Shown piece after piece: positions 60,777-63,890 of a stretch of DNA of 64,000 nucleotides (positions within the stretch are counted from its first letter, which is position 1; every line of letters begins with the position of its first letter). The stretch lies in contig JAESUZ010001281.1 of assembly GCA_017311185.1 (NCBI GenBank), forward strand, positions 744,001 through 808,000. Reading direction: 5' to 3'. This DNA is from Proteles cristata cristata (Eukaryota > Chordata > Mammalia > Carnivora > Hyaenidae). The position numbers and the translations under genes were made by a program. The notes under the pieces were generated by a model. It saw nothing but the letters and a program-made list of their open reading frames with translations. It made no database searches and was not told where the DNA came from.

Positions 60777-63236
60777 CCGTTGACCAGCTGTACGTGACAT
60801 GGGGGATTGACTGCTCTCTAATCACTTATGTAGCTTTTGCGAAACCCACAGCTGCCCTGTCCATAAACCTTCGGGGCCGAATGGAACTTGGAAAACTTCC
60901 CTGGTGATTTTGTTCTGTCCCTTTGATTGAAAAGTGCGTTGCTTCTGTGCCATTGTCCTTTGGCAACTGCGCCGGCCGTGGAGTCAGTCCTGCAGGCTGT
61001 ACGGGGCCTTCGGCATCTGTGCTGGGAGTGTCCTCTGAGGGTCACGCACGGAGACCGTGGAAGCCGGAATGATTTTTTTTTCCTCCTGGGTTGTCAGGAG
61101 CAGCAGCTGGCGGACGGAGCCGCGGAGGCCACGCTTGCTCAATATCCCTGCACCCACACCCCAGCCTCGTGGAGGAGGCTGCTGGGGGGAGGGGGCCTTG
61201 TTCTGGGGCCTTCCAGCTGTGCCTGGGGTCATCCTCTTGTGTGAGACCTTGTATCATAAACATGTCGCGGGAATGTGGGAACATCTGTGGCGGTATATTT
61301 TCAAAAAGCTGCTGCCGTTTGTTTTGAGGTTTTGCACGGGTTTGGGAATGACGTGGCTGAGATGTTTTACCTCGTGCGGTGCCCGCTGGGCCAGCAGGAC
61401 ATTTGTGTCACAAGTGAAGGCACTGATGCGTCACTGGTGGTAACACATAAGGCTTCATCTCCTGAGTGTGAAAGATTCACCTTAAGGCATTGGGGGGGGG
61501 GGGTGAGAGGTGGATCTCAGCCATAATGCAATCTGCCCACATGTCTCAGAGTTCTAGAAATGCCGCAAGTAACCGTGTACCCTCTGAGAATGAGGTTGGG
61601 ATGGAAAGACCTTGTGTGATTGTGTTTATTTCAGCCCATCAGTGGACAGGTAACCAGTGTGATGACAGGTCAGCTCGGTTTCTTGTCCGGGCCAGCCAGC
61701 CTCACTGTGGGATTAGCTCTAGATTGGACCCCGATGCCTAGAGGCCATCTGCAGACCATGTTCCTAGAATGGGCCAAATCCATCCCCATGTCTGGTTGTG
61801 TAGGATGAATCCCTAAAAATTATAAAATAGCTACATTTCTTGAGAATCCTAGGTGCTCCTCTGCCTTACATCCATTTTCTGTCATCCTCAGAAGAACCCC
61901 TCAAGGTCAATAGTACTATGCTTATTTACTAATGGGGAAACGGAGGCTGAGTAGTCACTTGCCCAAGGCCACACAAGCCGGTAACTGAAGGAGGCAGGAT
62001 TTGAACCTCGGTATGTCCAGCTCCCAAGCATATGCTTTTTTGGTTCTTTGTTACCCCATGTGGTAGCTTTGGTGTTGTCACGTGAGGGGACATCACCCGG
62101 CTGGCTCATTTACAGCCTTGTGAGTTAATGACTTTCCTTTTAGTGCATTAAGCTCTAGGTAACATTTGAAAATTCACAATCAGGCTTTACATTGTCCGAC
62201 TTTGCTTTGTAACTGTAGCTGAAGAAAAGAAATATTTTTGAGGAGCATGAATTTACATATGTTCAGTAGTTTAGGAGACTTGCTCACGGTCTGGACACTC
62301 GTCTCCACATCTTTGTGACATGTGTGTGTCATTCTGATGTTGGCAGACTCCAGGCTCAGCAGCGAATCCCAGGACAGGCATGGGAAGCCCATGTTTACAG
62401 CAGGAGGACCTTGACATCTCTCTCGAAACTTAGGCCCAGGAAAACAAGAAACCTTTTTACCACTACTTTTGGAATATAGAGCAGGTTTTTTTTCCTTAAA
62501 TAGTTTATTGTCAAGTTAGTTTCCATATAACACCCAGTGCTGATCCCCACAAGGGCCCTTCTCCATGCCAGTCACCCCCCCTACCTCTCCTCCCCACCCC
62601 CATCAGCCCTCAGTTTGTTCTTGGCATTCAAGAGTCTCTCATTGTTTGCCTCCCTCCCTCTCCCCCACTACTTTTCCCCTTCTTCTCCCCCACGGTCCTC
62701 CGTTAAGTTCCTCCTAATCCTCCTATACGTGCGAACATATGGTATCTGTCCTTCTCTTCCTGACTTATTTCACTCAGCATAACACCCTCAAGGTCCATCC
62801 ATGTTGCTACACATGGCCAGATTTCATTCTTTCTCATTGCCATGTAGTATTCCATCGTCTAGATAAACCACATCTTCTTGATCCATTCATCCATTGGTGG
62901 ACACTTAGGCTCTTTCCATGTTTTAGTTACTGTTGAGAGTGCTGCTATGAACATTGGGGTACATGTGCCCCTATGCATCAGCACTCTAAGAGCAGTTTGT
63001 TTTAAAATTGATCCCTTCATGGGCCAGAATGCTTTCTATTTTATTATACCTGGTGATACTGAAAGAAGTTGTTTTTTTAAATGTCTGCATGTTGAAAAAA
63101 TTCGTTGTAGATATCGATGAATGTTCAGAACAGCCCTCAGTGTGTGGGAACCATGCGATCTGCAATAATCACCCCGGAACCTTCCGCTGCGAGTGTGTGG
63201 AGGGCTATCAGTTTTCAGACGAGGGGACATGTGTGG
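11605..63236 (+). CDS. NID1: NID1 nidogen-1, 5' part of gene (ten exons joined)
   Basis: Join 11605-11829, 39919-40218, 42421-42647, 45549-45931, 49188-49337, 51454-51705, 53655-53855, 56258-56503, 57555-57698 and 63111-63236. The conceptual protein is a close match to mammalian nidogen-1 as I know it. Nidogen-1 is a secreted basement-membrane glycoprotein linking laminin to collagen IV and perlecan. The order here is signal peptide (about 1-28), NIDO/G1 domain (about 106-268), acidic linker, EGF-1 (386-426), G2 barrel (about 430-665), EGF-2 with RGD at 702-704, and calcium-binding EGF-3 (710-751). Every intron is GT-AG and the frame is open for 2254 bases. The human protein is about 1247 residues, so roughly 60 percent is in the window and the rest continues past the right edge. 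NID2 is excluded by the close residue-level match to NID1. Confidence 0.97.
12641..14239. other. NID1: Proximal intron 1, non-repetitive
   Basis: No exon or clear repeat is seen. First-intron sequence next to a CpG island without recent insertions is a plausible place for regulatory elements, but nothing specific is visible. Confidence 0.4.
14240..14560. repeat. Ancient mammalian repeat, unclassified
   Basis: The segment 'caagtgcctactatgtccgaggcactattttaggcac' followed by 'gtgaacaaaacaaagaatcctgtcttcagg' is a widespread old mammalian repeat motif. I cannot name the family safely. Confidence 0.45.
14908..15132 (-). mobile_element. Felid CAN-SINE, older variant
   Basis: An antisense copy with the 'gagaatgctcgtgtg' insert and 'aaaatcaagagtcagatgctcaac' head, typical of the subfamily with a longer purine block. 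Confidence 0.82.
15240..15444 (-). mobile_element. Felid CAN-SINE
   Basis: The copy is flanked by 11-bp target duplications, ccttaacactt, at 15229-15239 and 15445-15455. Confidence 0.92.
15700..15910 (+). repeat. MIR SINE
   Basis: A well-preserved MIR: 'ggtctggagcccaatacatgtgggcttgaatctctgttctactacttattt', then 'cctgggtgagttatccaacctctgaaagcc'. Confidence 0.75.
15970..17150 (-). pseudogene. CHMP1B processed pseudogene (psi-CHMP1B)
   Basis: Read on the - strand from 17147, the frame starts with a CHMP1B-like N-terminus (NMEKHLFNLKF). After a SINE at 16831-17053 it continues with segments matching CHMP1B: HTENEIRQKNQAINL, SARVDAVGARIQT, then MDATLRGMNLDKIAALMDK, and near 16400 QEMTHETGLDL. 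CHMP1B is an ESCRT-III subunit of about 199 residues. Several frameshifts and a stop break the reading frame, and the match is intronless. A 3' UTR-like tail with AATAAA-type signals (about 15990-16015) follows. This makes a dead retrocopy antisense to NID1. Parent CHMP1B is itself intronless in mammals, so the source could be its mRNA. Confidence 0.88.
16831..17053 (-). mobile_element. Felid CAN-SINE splitting the CHMP1B pseudogene
   Basis: The copy is flanked by tcagcctttcctta (16817-16830) and tcagcctctccttc (17054-17067), imperfect target duplications that lie in the pseudogene coding region. The SINE is therefore younger than the retrocopy. Confidence 0.88.
17619..17730 (-). mobile_element. 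Short tRNA-type carnivore SINE
   Basis: 'ttaagattttatttttaagtaatgtctacacccaacatgg' followed by 'catgctctatcgactgagccagcc' marks the short form without a CT block. Confidence 0.82.
17851..18129 (-). mobile_element. Young felid CAN-SINE with double tail
   Basis: The head is nearly intact (cttaaccgactaagccacccaggcgcccc) and belongs to the subfamily reading gctggcagtcagcacag. Short duplications, tatcttttt, lie at 17842-17850 and 18130-18138. On the tail side, 31 bases of non-SINE sequence (about 17882-17912) sit between two A/T-rich tails (see findings). Confidence 0.88.
18240..18335. repeat. Ancient mammalian repeat, unclassified
   Basis: 'cattcagcaaacatttaaattcattgcc' followed by 'gccaggcacagtgctaggctttagtgatcc' is the same repeat type as at 14240. 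Confidence 0.45.
18650..19185 (+). repeat. Old L2 LINE 3' end with (GAAT)n tail
   Basis: 'ctcggcttccctctgcctggg' and the terminal 'ggcacatagtgggtgctttg' with repeated gaat units at about 19160-19180 fit the L2 3' end. The interior is CpG-rich and diverged. Confidence 0.55.
19470..19668 (+). mobile_element. Felid CAN-SINE, 5'-truncated
   Basis: The copy starts within the body (gtctgagcgtccgacttcgactcggg) without the first head bases and ends in aaaataaaataaagacat. Confidence 0.85.
19865..20093 (-). mobile_element. Felid CAN-SINE
   Basis: The copy is flanked by 15-bp target duplications, taagtagtctggttt, at 19850-19864 and 20094-20108. Confidence 0.93.
20290..20700 (-). repeat. MIR SINE split by a CAN-SINE
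   Basis: 'cacagataagggacttgtcacaattcactcag' on the left and 'cttgaacttggatcttctgactctgagttctgc' on the right are antisense MIR halves around the insertion at 20412. Confidence 0.65.
20412..20623 (+). mobile_element. Felid CAN-SINE inside MIR
   Basis: The copy is flanked by perfect 10-bp target duplications, tatgagctgg, at 20402-20411 and 20624-20633. Confidence 0.93.
20871..21444 (+). mobile_element. Solo LTR of a class-I (ERV1-like) endogenous retrovirus
   Basis: The stretch opens TGTGGGAAAC and ends near CACCCCA. It carries a promoter-type TATATAA at 21297-21303 and a polyadenylation signal AATAAA at 21365-21370, about 60 bases apart as in a retroviral U3-R. A U5-like tail follows. No gag, pol or env is attached, so it is a solo LTR. 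The left border may lie further left (about 20808), and no target duplication is convincing. Confidence 0.6.
21745..22345 (-). repeat. Old L1M-like fragment, antisense
   Basis: 'gcattcctaaaatgataagagcattcccc', 'ttatcacacataacaaagtcaataataattcc' and 'tatccagtccatatcagag' are typical of an old antisense L1 3' region. Confidence 0.5.
23170..23615 (+). mobile_element. Probable ERV1-like solo LTR inside L1
   Basis: Non-L1 sequence separates the L1 halves. It has a TATA-like gcatatatact near 23450, ATTAAA at 23519-23524 and a U5-like end (catgccaatttaattcttatatcagcc). The orientation is read from this order. The borders are approximate and the family is not named. Confidence 0.5.
23862..24075 (-). 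mobile_element. Felid CAN-SINE inside L1M
   Basis: Antisense copy with (GA)n start and gtcagacactcaaccgactg head. The terminal head is truncated where the L1 resumes. Confidence 0.82.
24183..24480. repeat. Old L1-like or other ancient repeat, uncertain
   Basis: 'gaggcaggtgatacctggttatttc' and 'agcacccattgatgatcattgcc' resemble an old antisense L1 region seen throughout mammals. The assignment is weak. Confidence 0.35.
24530..24745 (-). mobile_element. Felid CAN-SINE
   Basis: Antisense copy ending in aattgagccacccaggtgccccc, directly abutting the next copy. Confidence 0.87.
24746..24943 (-). mobile_element. Felid CAN-SINE, older variant
   Basis: Antisense copy with aaaatcaagagtcagacgctcaactgactgagcc head. 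It forms a tandem pair with the previous SINE. Confidence 0.87.
25140..25557. other. Intronic, no recognised feature
   Basis: A 97-codon open frame exists on the - strand (25140-25433). It resembles nothing I know and has no splice or promoter context. I treat it as chance. Confidence 0.4.
25558..25750 (+). repeat. MIR SINE
   Basis: 'ggcacttctagtgtgtgatcttaggcaagacc' followed by 'ctcacatgaagaatgaagatgat' is a diverged MIR. Confidence 0.6.
25975..26120 (+). repeat. MIR SINE
   Basis: 'gcagaggttatggacaccagcaaatgtgagttcacatcttgg' and 'catttactggctgtacattaagc' fit a diverged MIR. Confidence 0.5.
26121..26828. other. Intronic, no recognised feature
   Basis: No exon or identifiable repeat is seen in this stretch. 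Confidence 0.4.
26829..26950 (-). mobile_element. Short tRNA-type carnivore SINE
   Basis: 'taagctctacacccagtatggggattgaactcgc' followed by 'catactccactgacagagccagcc' marks the short form. Confidence 0.8.
26957..27101 (+). repeat. (CTTC)n / CT-rich microsatellite
   Basis: About 44 bases of pure cttc units are followed by interrupted ctgccttc and ctccctgctgcc units. The whole is polypyrimidine on the + strand apart from scattered G. Confidence 0.95.
27102..27226 (-). mobile_element. CAN-SINE fragment next to microsatellite
   Basis: The head half (aaatcaagagtcacacacttaaccaactgagcc) remains. The microsatellite has probably grown out of its CT/GA block. Confidence 0.78.
27251..27470 (+). mobile_element. 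Felid CAN-SINE
   Basis: Near-complete sense copy from ggggcgcctggatggctcag to the A-rich tail at about 27450-27470. Confidence 0.92.
27690..28190 (+). mobile_element. Possible ERV1-like LTR and leader fragment
   Basis: A promoter-like tcttaaaagcag (about 27887) is followed by cagtaaact. An LTR-like end at about 28057 leads into tttggggatccccgtc, which resembles the primer-binding-site region of class-I elements. The case rests on layout only, with no coding support. Confidence 0.35.
28619..28835 (+). mobile_element. Young felid CAN-SINE
   Basis: A near-intact head (ggggcgcctgggtggcttagtcgg) carries the young-subfamily changes gctgactgccagctcagagc and ctcctagaaataaat. The duplications aaaaaagtttat lie at 28607-28618 and 28836-28847. 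Confidence 0.93.
28840..29040 (-). mobile_element. CAN-SINE, older variant, split by a young SINE
   Basis: Antisense copy with aaaagccagatatgtaactgactgagtcacc head. Its tail (cttttttaaaaaagtttat, from about 28600) was separated by the young + strand SINE at 28619-28835. Confidence 0.82.
29493..29690 (-). mobile_element. Felid CAN-SINE inside retroviral env remnant
   Basis: The copy is flanked by aggagtcacattct (29479-29492) and aggagtcactttct (29691-29704), 13 of 14 matching. Confidence 0.9.
30391..30556 (+). mobile_element. Felid CAN-SINE
   Basis: Sense copy with internal deletions. Imperfect duplications around tgatatcttcaaggttat (about 30373) and tgatatccacaaggatgt (about 30564). Confidence 0.85.
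30713..30900 (+). mobile_element. Felid CAN-SINE
   Basis: Sense copy from gcgtgcctgggtgtctcagtc through a (CT)n block to a pure A tail. Confidence 0.88.
31449..31692 (+). mobile_element. CAN-SINE, diverged
   Basis: Sense copy starting gggcacctgggtggcccagttgg. The body is diverged, with an extra ccctctgcccctccccc segment. Confidence 0.82.
31799..31834 (+). repeat. (AAT)n microsatellite
   Basis: About eleven uninterrupted aat units. Confidence 0.95.
32263..32463 (+). mobile_element. Felid CAN-SINE
   Basis: Sense copy, tctgggtgcctgggtggctcag, with a short internal deletion after 'gagccctg'. Confidence 0.87.
32464..34114. other. AT-rich intronic sequence, origin unclear
   Basis: No SINE, exon or named repeat is recognised. 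It may be interior sequence of the antisense retrovirus or unrelated intron DNA. Confidence 0.35.
34115..34708 (-). other. 197-codon antisense open frame, unassigned
   Basis: This is the longest frame outside the CpG island that is not part of NID1 or a retrocopy. I recognise no domain or motif. It lies 5' (on the - strand) of the retroviral pol and env remnants, where gag or leader would be expected, but that is position only. No start context, promoter or splice sites support a gene. Confidence 0.25.
35060..35440. repeat. Old antisense L1-like fragment, uncertain
   Basis: 'tattctggatttttccgattg' followed by 'cctgtatttcctataaactggtagttagacctgg' is a phrase common in old mammalian L1-related antisense sequence. 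The left border is unclear. Confidence 0.4.
35455..35673 (-). mobile_element. Felid CAN-SINE, first of a pair
   Basis: Antisense copy. The pair 35455-35872 as a whole is flanked by cagactctttt (35444-35454) and cagactctttg (35873-35883). Confidence 0.83.
35690..35872 (-). mobile_element. Felid CAN-SINE, second of a pair
   Basis: Antisense copy with an internal deletion (the body jumps from agcacacagcc to aactatgagatc). Confidence 0.83.
36832..37003 (-). mobile_element. Felid CAN-SINE, older variant
   Basis: Antisense copy shortened in the middle, ending caccgactgagccacccaggcaccccc. Confidence 0.85.
37004..38043. other. Intronic, no recognised feature
   Basis: A 176-codon antisense frame (37364-37894) lies in a G+C-richer patch. 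It has no recognisable domain and is probably chance. Confidence 0.4.
38044..38253 (-). mobile_element. Felid CAN-SINE, older variant
   Basis: Antisense copy flanked by agggcattttt at 38031-38041 and 38254-38264. Confidence 0.92.
38535..38995 (+). repeat. MIR SINE split by a CAN-SINE
   Basis: 'tttggagtctggctccctgggttcgaatcccagtgctg' on the left and 'taaacattcagtaagtgttagctactatt' on the right are well-kept MIR halves. Confidence 0.8.
38725..38932 (+). mobile_element. Felid CAN-SINE inside MIR
   Basis: The copy is flanked by 17-bp duplications, agatgtctggaacatgg (38708-38724) and agatgcctggaacatgg (38933-38949). Confidence 0.94.
39040..39243 (-). mobile_element. Felid CAN-SINE, older variant
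   Basis: Antisense copy ending tcaactgactgtgccacccaggcactcc. Confidence 0.87.
39285..39400 (-). mobile_element. Short tRNA-type carnivore SINE
   Basis: 'taagcttgacacccaaagaggggtttgaacgc' followed by 'gttctactgactgagccagccaggtgcccc'. Confidence 0.83.
39919..40218 (+). CDS. NID1: NID1 exon 2: first half of NIDO domain (residues 76-175)
   Basis: The exon is exactly 100 codons, phase 0 on both sides, with acceptor ttggacag and donor GTAAGT. It encodes the start of the NIDO (extracellular nidogen-like) domain. Diagnostic segments are TTNGIIAMSEPPAKES, the acidic LADLDTTDGFGKVYYRED stretch, and PEISFQPSSAVVVTWESV. The same domain type occurs in alpha-tectorin and mucin-4. It follows a 28-kb first intron. 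A length divisible by three means skipping would not shift the frame but would remove much of G1. Confidence 0.97.
40638..40850 (-). mobile_element. Felid CAN-SINE, older variant
   Basis: The copy is flanked by cgcctgcgtaattttttt (from 40621) and cacctgcttaattttttt (from 40851). Confidence 0.9.
41393..41502 (-). mobile_element. Short tRNA-type carnivore SINE
   Basis: Antisense short form with tgtccccc duplications at about 41383 and 41503. Confidence 0.85.
41640..41830 (-). repeat. MIR SINE
   Basis: 'gggaatttaagcaacgtgcccaaagtcacacaaccc' followed by 'aaggagctgaatccacatctg' is antisense MIR. Confidence 0.65.
42091..42292 (+). mobile_element. Felid CAN-SINE
   Basis: Sense copy 128 bases before exon 3, flanked by aaaatacttttag (42078-42090) and aaaatacgtttag (about 42291-42303). 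Confidence 0.92.
42421..42647 (+). CDS. NID1: NID1 exon 3: second half of NIDO domain (residues 176-251)
   Basis: The exon is 227 bases, entering in phase 0 after ctctttgcag and leaving after two bases of Lys251. It encodes RNTFQAVLASSDSSSYAIF, LYPEDGLQF and AYNIFANDRES, which complete most of the NIDO domain. The donor is CAA|GTACGC, with A rather than G at the last exon base, so it is weaker than its neighbours. The boundary is set by the frame joining perfectly to exon 4 (AA plus G gives Lys, then SSNSGQQG). Confidence 0.95.
43850..43965 (-). repeat. MIR SINE
   Basis: 'aaaaggtaaactgaggtctgtctcagattcc' followed by 'cagctgatagagttgggatttctgatc' is antisense MIR. Confidence 0.55.
44279..44499 (-). 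mobile_element. Felid CAN-SINE, first of a triplet
   Basis: Antisense copy with head accgactgagccacccaggcgcccc. Confidence 0.9.
44515..44750 (-). mobile_element. Felid CAN-SINE, second of a triplet
   Basis: Antisense copy. The head end is rearranged, with cagtcagttaa inserted between cacc and the terminal cccc. Confidence 0.85.
44762..44998 (-). mobile_element. CAN-SINE, third of a triplet, with expanded G and GA runs
   Basis: The purine block carries a G run at 44827-44837 and a long (GA)n at about 44843-44869. The head is eroded (gcatctagatgcccc). Confidence 0.85.
45549..45931 (+). CDS. NID1: NID1 exon 4: end of NIDO domain and acidic/proline-rich linker (residues 251-379)
   Basis: The exon is 383 bases with acceptor ccctctag and donor GTAAGG. 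It first closes the NIDO domain (SGQQGVWVFEIG), then encodes the flexible linker. The linker has an acidic tyrosine cluster, EYDDEDYD, with Tyr289 and Tyr294; human nidogen-1 is known to be tyrosine-sulfated here. A proline-rich GPPGPPTERTRSFQL stretch follows, then the conserved HPQVIDVDEVEETGV. Compared with human NID1 as I recall it, the acidic cluster is two residues shorter and the middle of the linker is poorly conserved, while both flanks are well conserved. Confidence 0.95.
46461..46693 (-). mobile_element. Young felid CAN-SINE
   Basis: The copy is flanked by perfect 15-bp duplications, aaacagagccttttt, at 46446-46460 and 46694-46708. It has young-subfamily features (ctaggatagagag, ctggcagtcagcacag, ccgactaagcc). 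Confidence 0.95.
46723..46954 (-). mobile_element. Young felid CAN-SINE
   Basis: The copy is flanked by perfect 14-bp duplications, aaaagatggtttta, at 46709-46722 and 46955-46968. It is the same subfamily as its neighbour 30 bases away. Confidence 0.95.
47468..47790 (+). repeat. 51-bp minisatellite, about six copies
   Basis: The phrase ccagatacgtgg or its variants recurs with 'gat' at 47498, 47547, 47598, 47649 and 47700, with a variant at 47752. The spacings are 49, 51, 51, 51 and 52. The middle copies are nearly identical and the outer ones diverged. Because 51 is a multiple of three, it gives spurious long frames. Confidence 0.95.
48626..48830 (+). mobile_element. CAN-SINE, older variant
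   Basis: Sense copy, aggggtgcctgggtggctcagttgg, ending aatgaataaataaac. Confidence 0.9.
49188..49337 (+). CDS. NID1: NID1 exon 5: EGF-like domain 1 (residues 379-429)
   Basis: The exon is 150 bases, phase 1 on both sides, and codes for one whole EGF module. Cysteines are at 390, 397, 403, 411, 412, 414 and 425. The Cys-Cys pair at 411-412 is odd for an EGF fold but is also present in human nidogen-1. The terminal GYTGNGRQC is typical of EGF repeats. The acceptor is gaacag and the donor is GTACTT. Confidence 0.97.
49338..51453 (+). other. NID1: NID1 intron 5 (2,116 bases)
   Basis: GTACTT to ttgctcAG. Apart from one antisense SINE at its right end I recognise nothing. Confidence 0.88.
51139..51359 (-). 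mobile_element. CAN-SINE, older variant
   Basis: Antisense copy about 95 bases before exon 6, flanked by tggaatttct at about 51127 and 51366. Confidence 0.88.
51454..51705 (+). CDS. NID1: NID1 exon 6: G2 beta-barrel, first part (residues 429-513)
   Basis: The exon is 252 bases, phase 1 on both sides. It encodes the opening of the nidogen G2 domain, an 11-stranded GFP-like barrel known to bind perlecan Ig3 and collagen IV. Visible segments are QRVNGKVKGRILVG, VVMNHGRSYTAIS and IIGWMFAVEQDGFKNGF. The acceptor tttcttgctcag is strong. The donor CCG|GTAATT lacks G at +5, but it is the only join that keeps the frame into exon 7 (Gly-Gly-Glu-Phe). Confidence 0.96.
52583..52828 (+). mobile_element. 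Felid CAN-SINE with expanded (CT)n
   Basis: Sense copy whose CT block has grown to about 25 uninterrupted ct units (52747-52796). Flanking aaaggaaaagc and aaaggaaaggc look like target duplications. Confidence 0.9.
53090..53296 (-). mobile_element. Felid CAN-SINE
   Basis: Antisense copy ending aaccaactgagccatccaggcacccc. Confidence 0.9.
53655..53855 (+). CDS. NID1: NID1 exon 7: G2 beta-barrel, middle part (residues 513-580)
   Basis: The exon is 201 bases, phase 1 on both sides, with acceptor tgctttccag and donor GTGAGC. It encodes GGEFTRQAEVTFVGHPG, QQFSGIDEHGHLTI and the VPQIPFGSSVHIEPYTELYHYS stretch. The junction into exon 8 reads S-P-G-V-I-T, where human has S-T-S-V-I-T as I recall it. 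This is a small change at the exon border, and the frame is unambiguous. Confidence 0.96.
54108..54375. repeat. (TA)n/(TG)n microsatellite cluster
   Basis: Runs of ta and tg with interruptions, including about 15 uninterrupted ta units at roughly 54333-54363. Confidence 0.93.
54390..55255 (-). repeat. Old L1M fragment, antisense, split by a SINE
   Basis: 'catggacccagcttcaccaattgttaacattttgccacat' on the left and 'attcctagaaatagaactgctgagcc' followed by 'aaattgccatcctc' on the right are common old L1M antisense phrases. Confidence 0.6.
54849..55051 (-). mobile_element. CAN-SINE with internal head deletion
   Basis: The copy is flanked by 18-bp duplications, taaaccattctattttct (54831-54848) and taaaccattctgttttct (55052-55069). 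About 20 bases of the head are missing between aaacg and ctgcccc. Confidence 0.92.
55660..55980 (-). repeat. MIR SINE
   Basis: 'aagtaactgagactagagttg' and 'gcttccaagcatgtgctctttccactag' fit antisense MIR. Confidence 0.6.
56258..56503 (+). CDS. NID1: NID1 exon 8: G2 beta-barrel, last part (residues 580-662)
   Basis: The exon is 246 bases, phase 1 on both sides. A long pyrimidine-rich tract (about 56195-56255) ends in acceptor catcccag. It encodes ITSSSTREYTVMEPEQDG, TYQWRQTITFQEC and QQLSVDSVFVLYNQEERIL, finishing the G2 domain. The donor is GTAGGA. Confidence 0.96.
56504..57554 (+). other. NID1: NID1 intron 8 (1,051 bases)
   Basis: GTAGGA to cttcacAG. It contains an hAT-type copy near its right end. 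Nothing else is recognised. Confidence 0.88.
57205..57408. mobile_element. hAT-type (Charlie/MER-like) element, second copy
   Basis: 'gcacaaaagcagccataggctgttcgcaagtgaatgg' followed by 'gtttccaataaaactttatttacaaaaacagg' and a diverged end 'tagtttgttgatactgcccc' match the family of the 1339 element, in the opposite orientation. It ends about 146 bases before exon 9. Confidence 0.75.
57555..57698 (+). CDS. NID1: NID1 exon 9: EGF-like domain 2 with RGD motif (residues 662-710)
   Basis: The exon is 144 bases, phase 1 on both sides, and codes for one whole EGF module with six cysteines (672, 679, 685, 695, 697, 708). An Arg-Gly-Asp tripeptide lies at residues 702-704 (bases 57674-57682), the same place as the integrin-binding RGD reported for nidogen-1. 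The acceptor is tgcttcacag and the donor is GTACGG. Confidence 0.97.
57972..58205 (-). mobile_element. Young felid CAN-SINE
   Basis: Perfect 16-bp duplications, agtcagcactgtttct, at 57956-57971 and 58206-58221. Near-intact head and young-subfamily diagnostic bases. Confidence 0.96.
58345..58603 (-). mobile_element. Felid CAN-SINE split by a SINE tail insertion
   Basis: Antisense copy with tail at about 58345 and head gatgcttaccaactgagccacccgggtgcccc. A foreign 56-base piece interrupts it at 58372-58427. Confidence 0.88.
58372..58427 (+). mobile_element. Extremely 5'-truncated young CAN-SINE tail
   Basis: Only the last CT block and tail (tcacgctatctctc, then ctcctagaaataaat and the A-run) of a young sense SINE is present, bounded by aagagac at 58365-58371 and 58428-58434. 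Confidence 0.85.
59972..60277 (-). mobile_element. Felid CAN-SINE with about 96 bp of extra 5'-side sequence
   Basis: The SINE body is 59972-60181. A further 96 bases (60182-60277) of non-SINE DNA ending in ggcgccc lie before the right target duplication. The duplications are gagtctggcctttataaa (59954-59971) and gagcctggcctttataaa (60278-60295), 17 of 18 matching (see findings). Confidence 0.88.
60744..60775 (+). repeat. (CA)n microsatellite
   Basis: About fifteen uninterrupted ca units. Confidence 0.95.
61820..62040 (-). repeat. MIR SINE
   Basis: 'aatggggaaacggaggctgagtagtcacttgcccaaggccacacaagccgg' is clear antisense MIR. Confidence 0.78.
62487..62988 (-). mobile_element. Carnivore L1 3' end, 5'-truncated, antisense
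   Basis: The 3' UTR (tagtttattgtcaagttagtttccatataacacccag) is followed by the end of ORF2 on the - strand. Flanks agagcaggt (62478-62486) and agagcagtt (62989-62997) look like target duplications. It is a dead fragment of about 500 bases. It ends about 120 bases before exon 10. Confidence 0.85.
63111..63236 (+). CDS. NID1: NID1 exon 10: calcium-binding EGF-like domain 3 (residues 710-752)
   Basis: The exon is 126 bases, phase 1 on both sides. The opening DIDEC is the calcium-binding EGF signature. Cysteines are at 714, 721, 727, 736, 738 and 750. The segment CNNHPGTFRCEC fits the Asp/Asn beta-hydroxylation consensus. The acceptor attcgttgtag has a weak pyrimidine tract, with the nearest T run about 33 bases upstream; the donor GTAAGT is strong. 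This is the last exon in the window, and the coding sequence continues to the right. Confidence 0.96.
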
Positions 63237-63594
63237 GTAAGTTCTGTAGGTAACTTTTCAGAGCATTTATTCGTTTATTCATATGTTGTGCAGTACCACC
63301 TGGACGAAAGTGTTGCCCCAGGTAATTATCCTGGCTGGGTTTGCTGGCTTCCTGCAGCACCTGGCGGGTGCTGGCTTCTCTTGTTGAGGGAAGCAGTTTA
63401 CAAGATGAATCAGACTCATTCCTTCCTTCCAACTACCTGGAGGGCCATGTATGTAAGGAATAAGCAGTGTTATTATCTGTGCTAGTAATAGCGTCCCTTT
63501 ACCACTTGTAAGCTTTTGCACTACATTTCTTCTTAAAAAACTCCTTTTAATTATTTTCATTGTTTTTTAATACTTCTTAAAACAATTACATTTT

Positions 63595-63804
63595 TTTCAC
63601 CATTTGTTTATGTATTTATCTATTTAGTTTAGTTATTTATTTTTGAGAGAGACAAAGATGGAGAGTCAGAGAGAGAATCCTAAGCAGGCTCCACGCTGTT
63701 AGCGTGGAGCCCGATATGGGGCTTGAACTCATAAACTGTGAGATCATGACCTGAGCGAAAACCAAAAGTCAGACACTTAACTGACTGTGCTACCCAGGCG
63801 CCCC
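63595..63804 (-). mobile_element. CAN-SINE, older variant
   Basis: Antisense copy ending actgactgtgctacccaggcgcccc. Confidence 0.88.
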
Positions 63805-63890
63805 ATAATCAATGGTCTTGAGATTCATATGGAAGGAGGATCTGACAGATGATTTAGATTGAAGTTTTCCTGATTAATGTCTAAAATTCA

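Larger units (their letters stand above)
57699..63110 (+). other. NID1: NID1 intron 9 (5,412 bases)
   Basis: GTACGG to gttgtAG. It contains several SINEs, a (CA)n run, an antisense MIR and a recent L1 tail. Positions 58604-59953 and 60296-61820 show no other feature. Confidence 0.88.
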
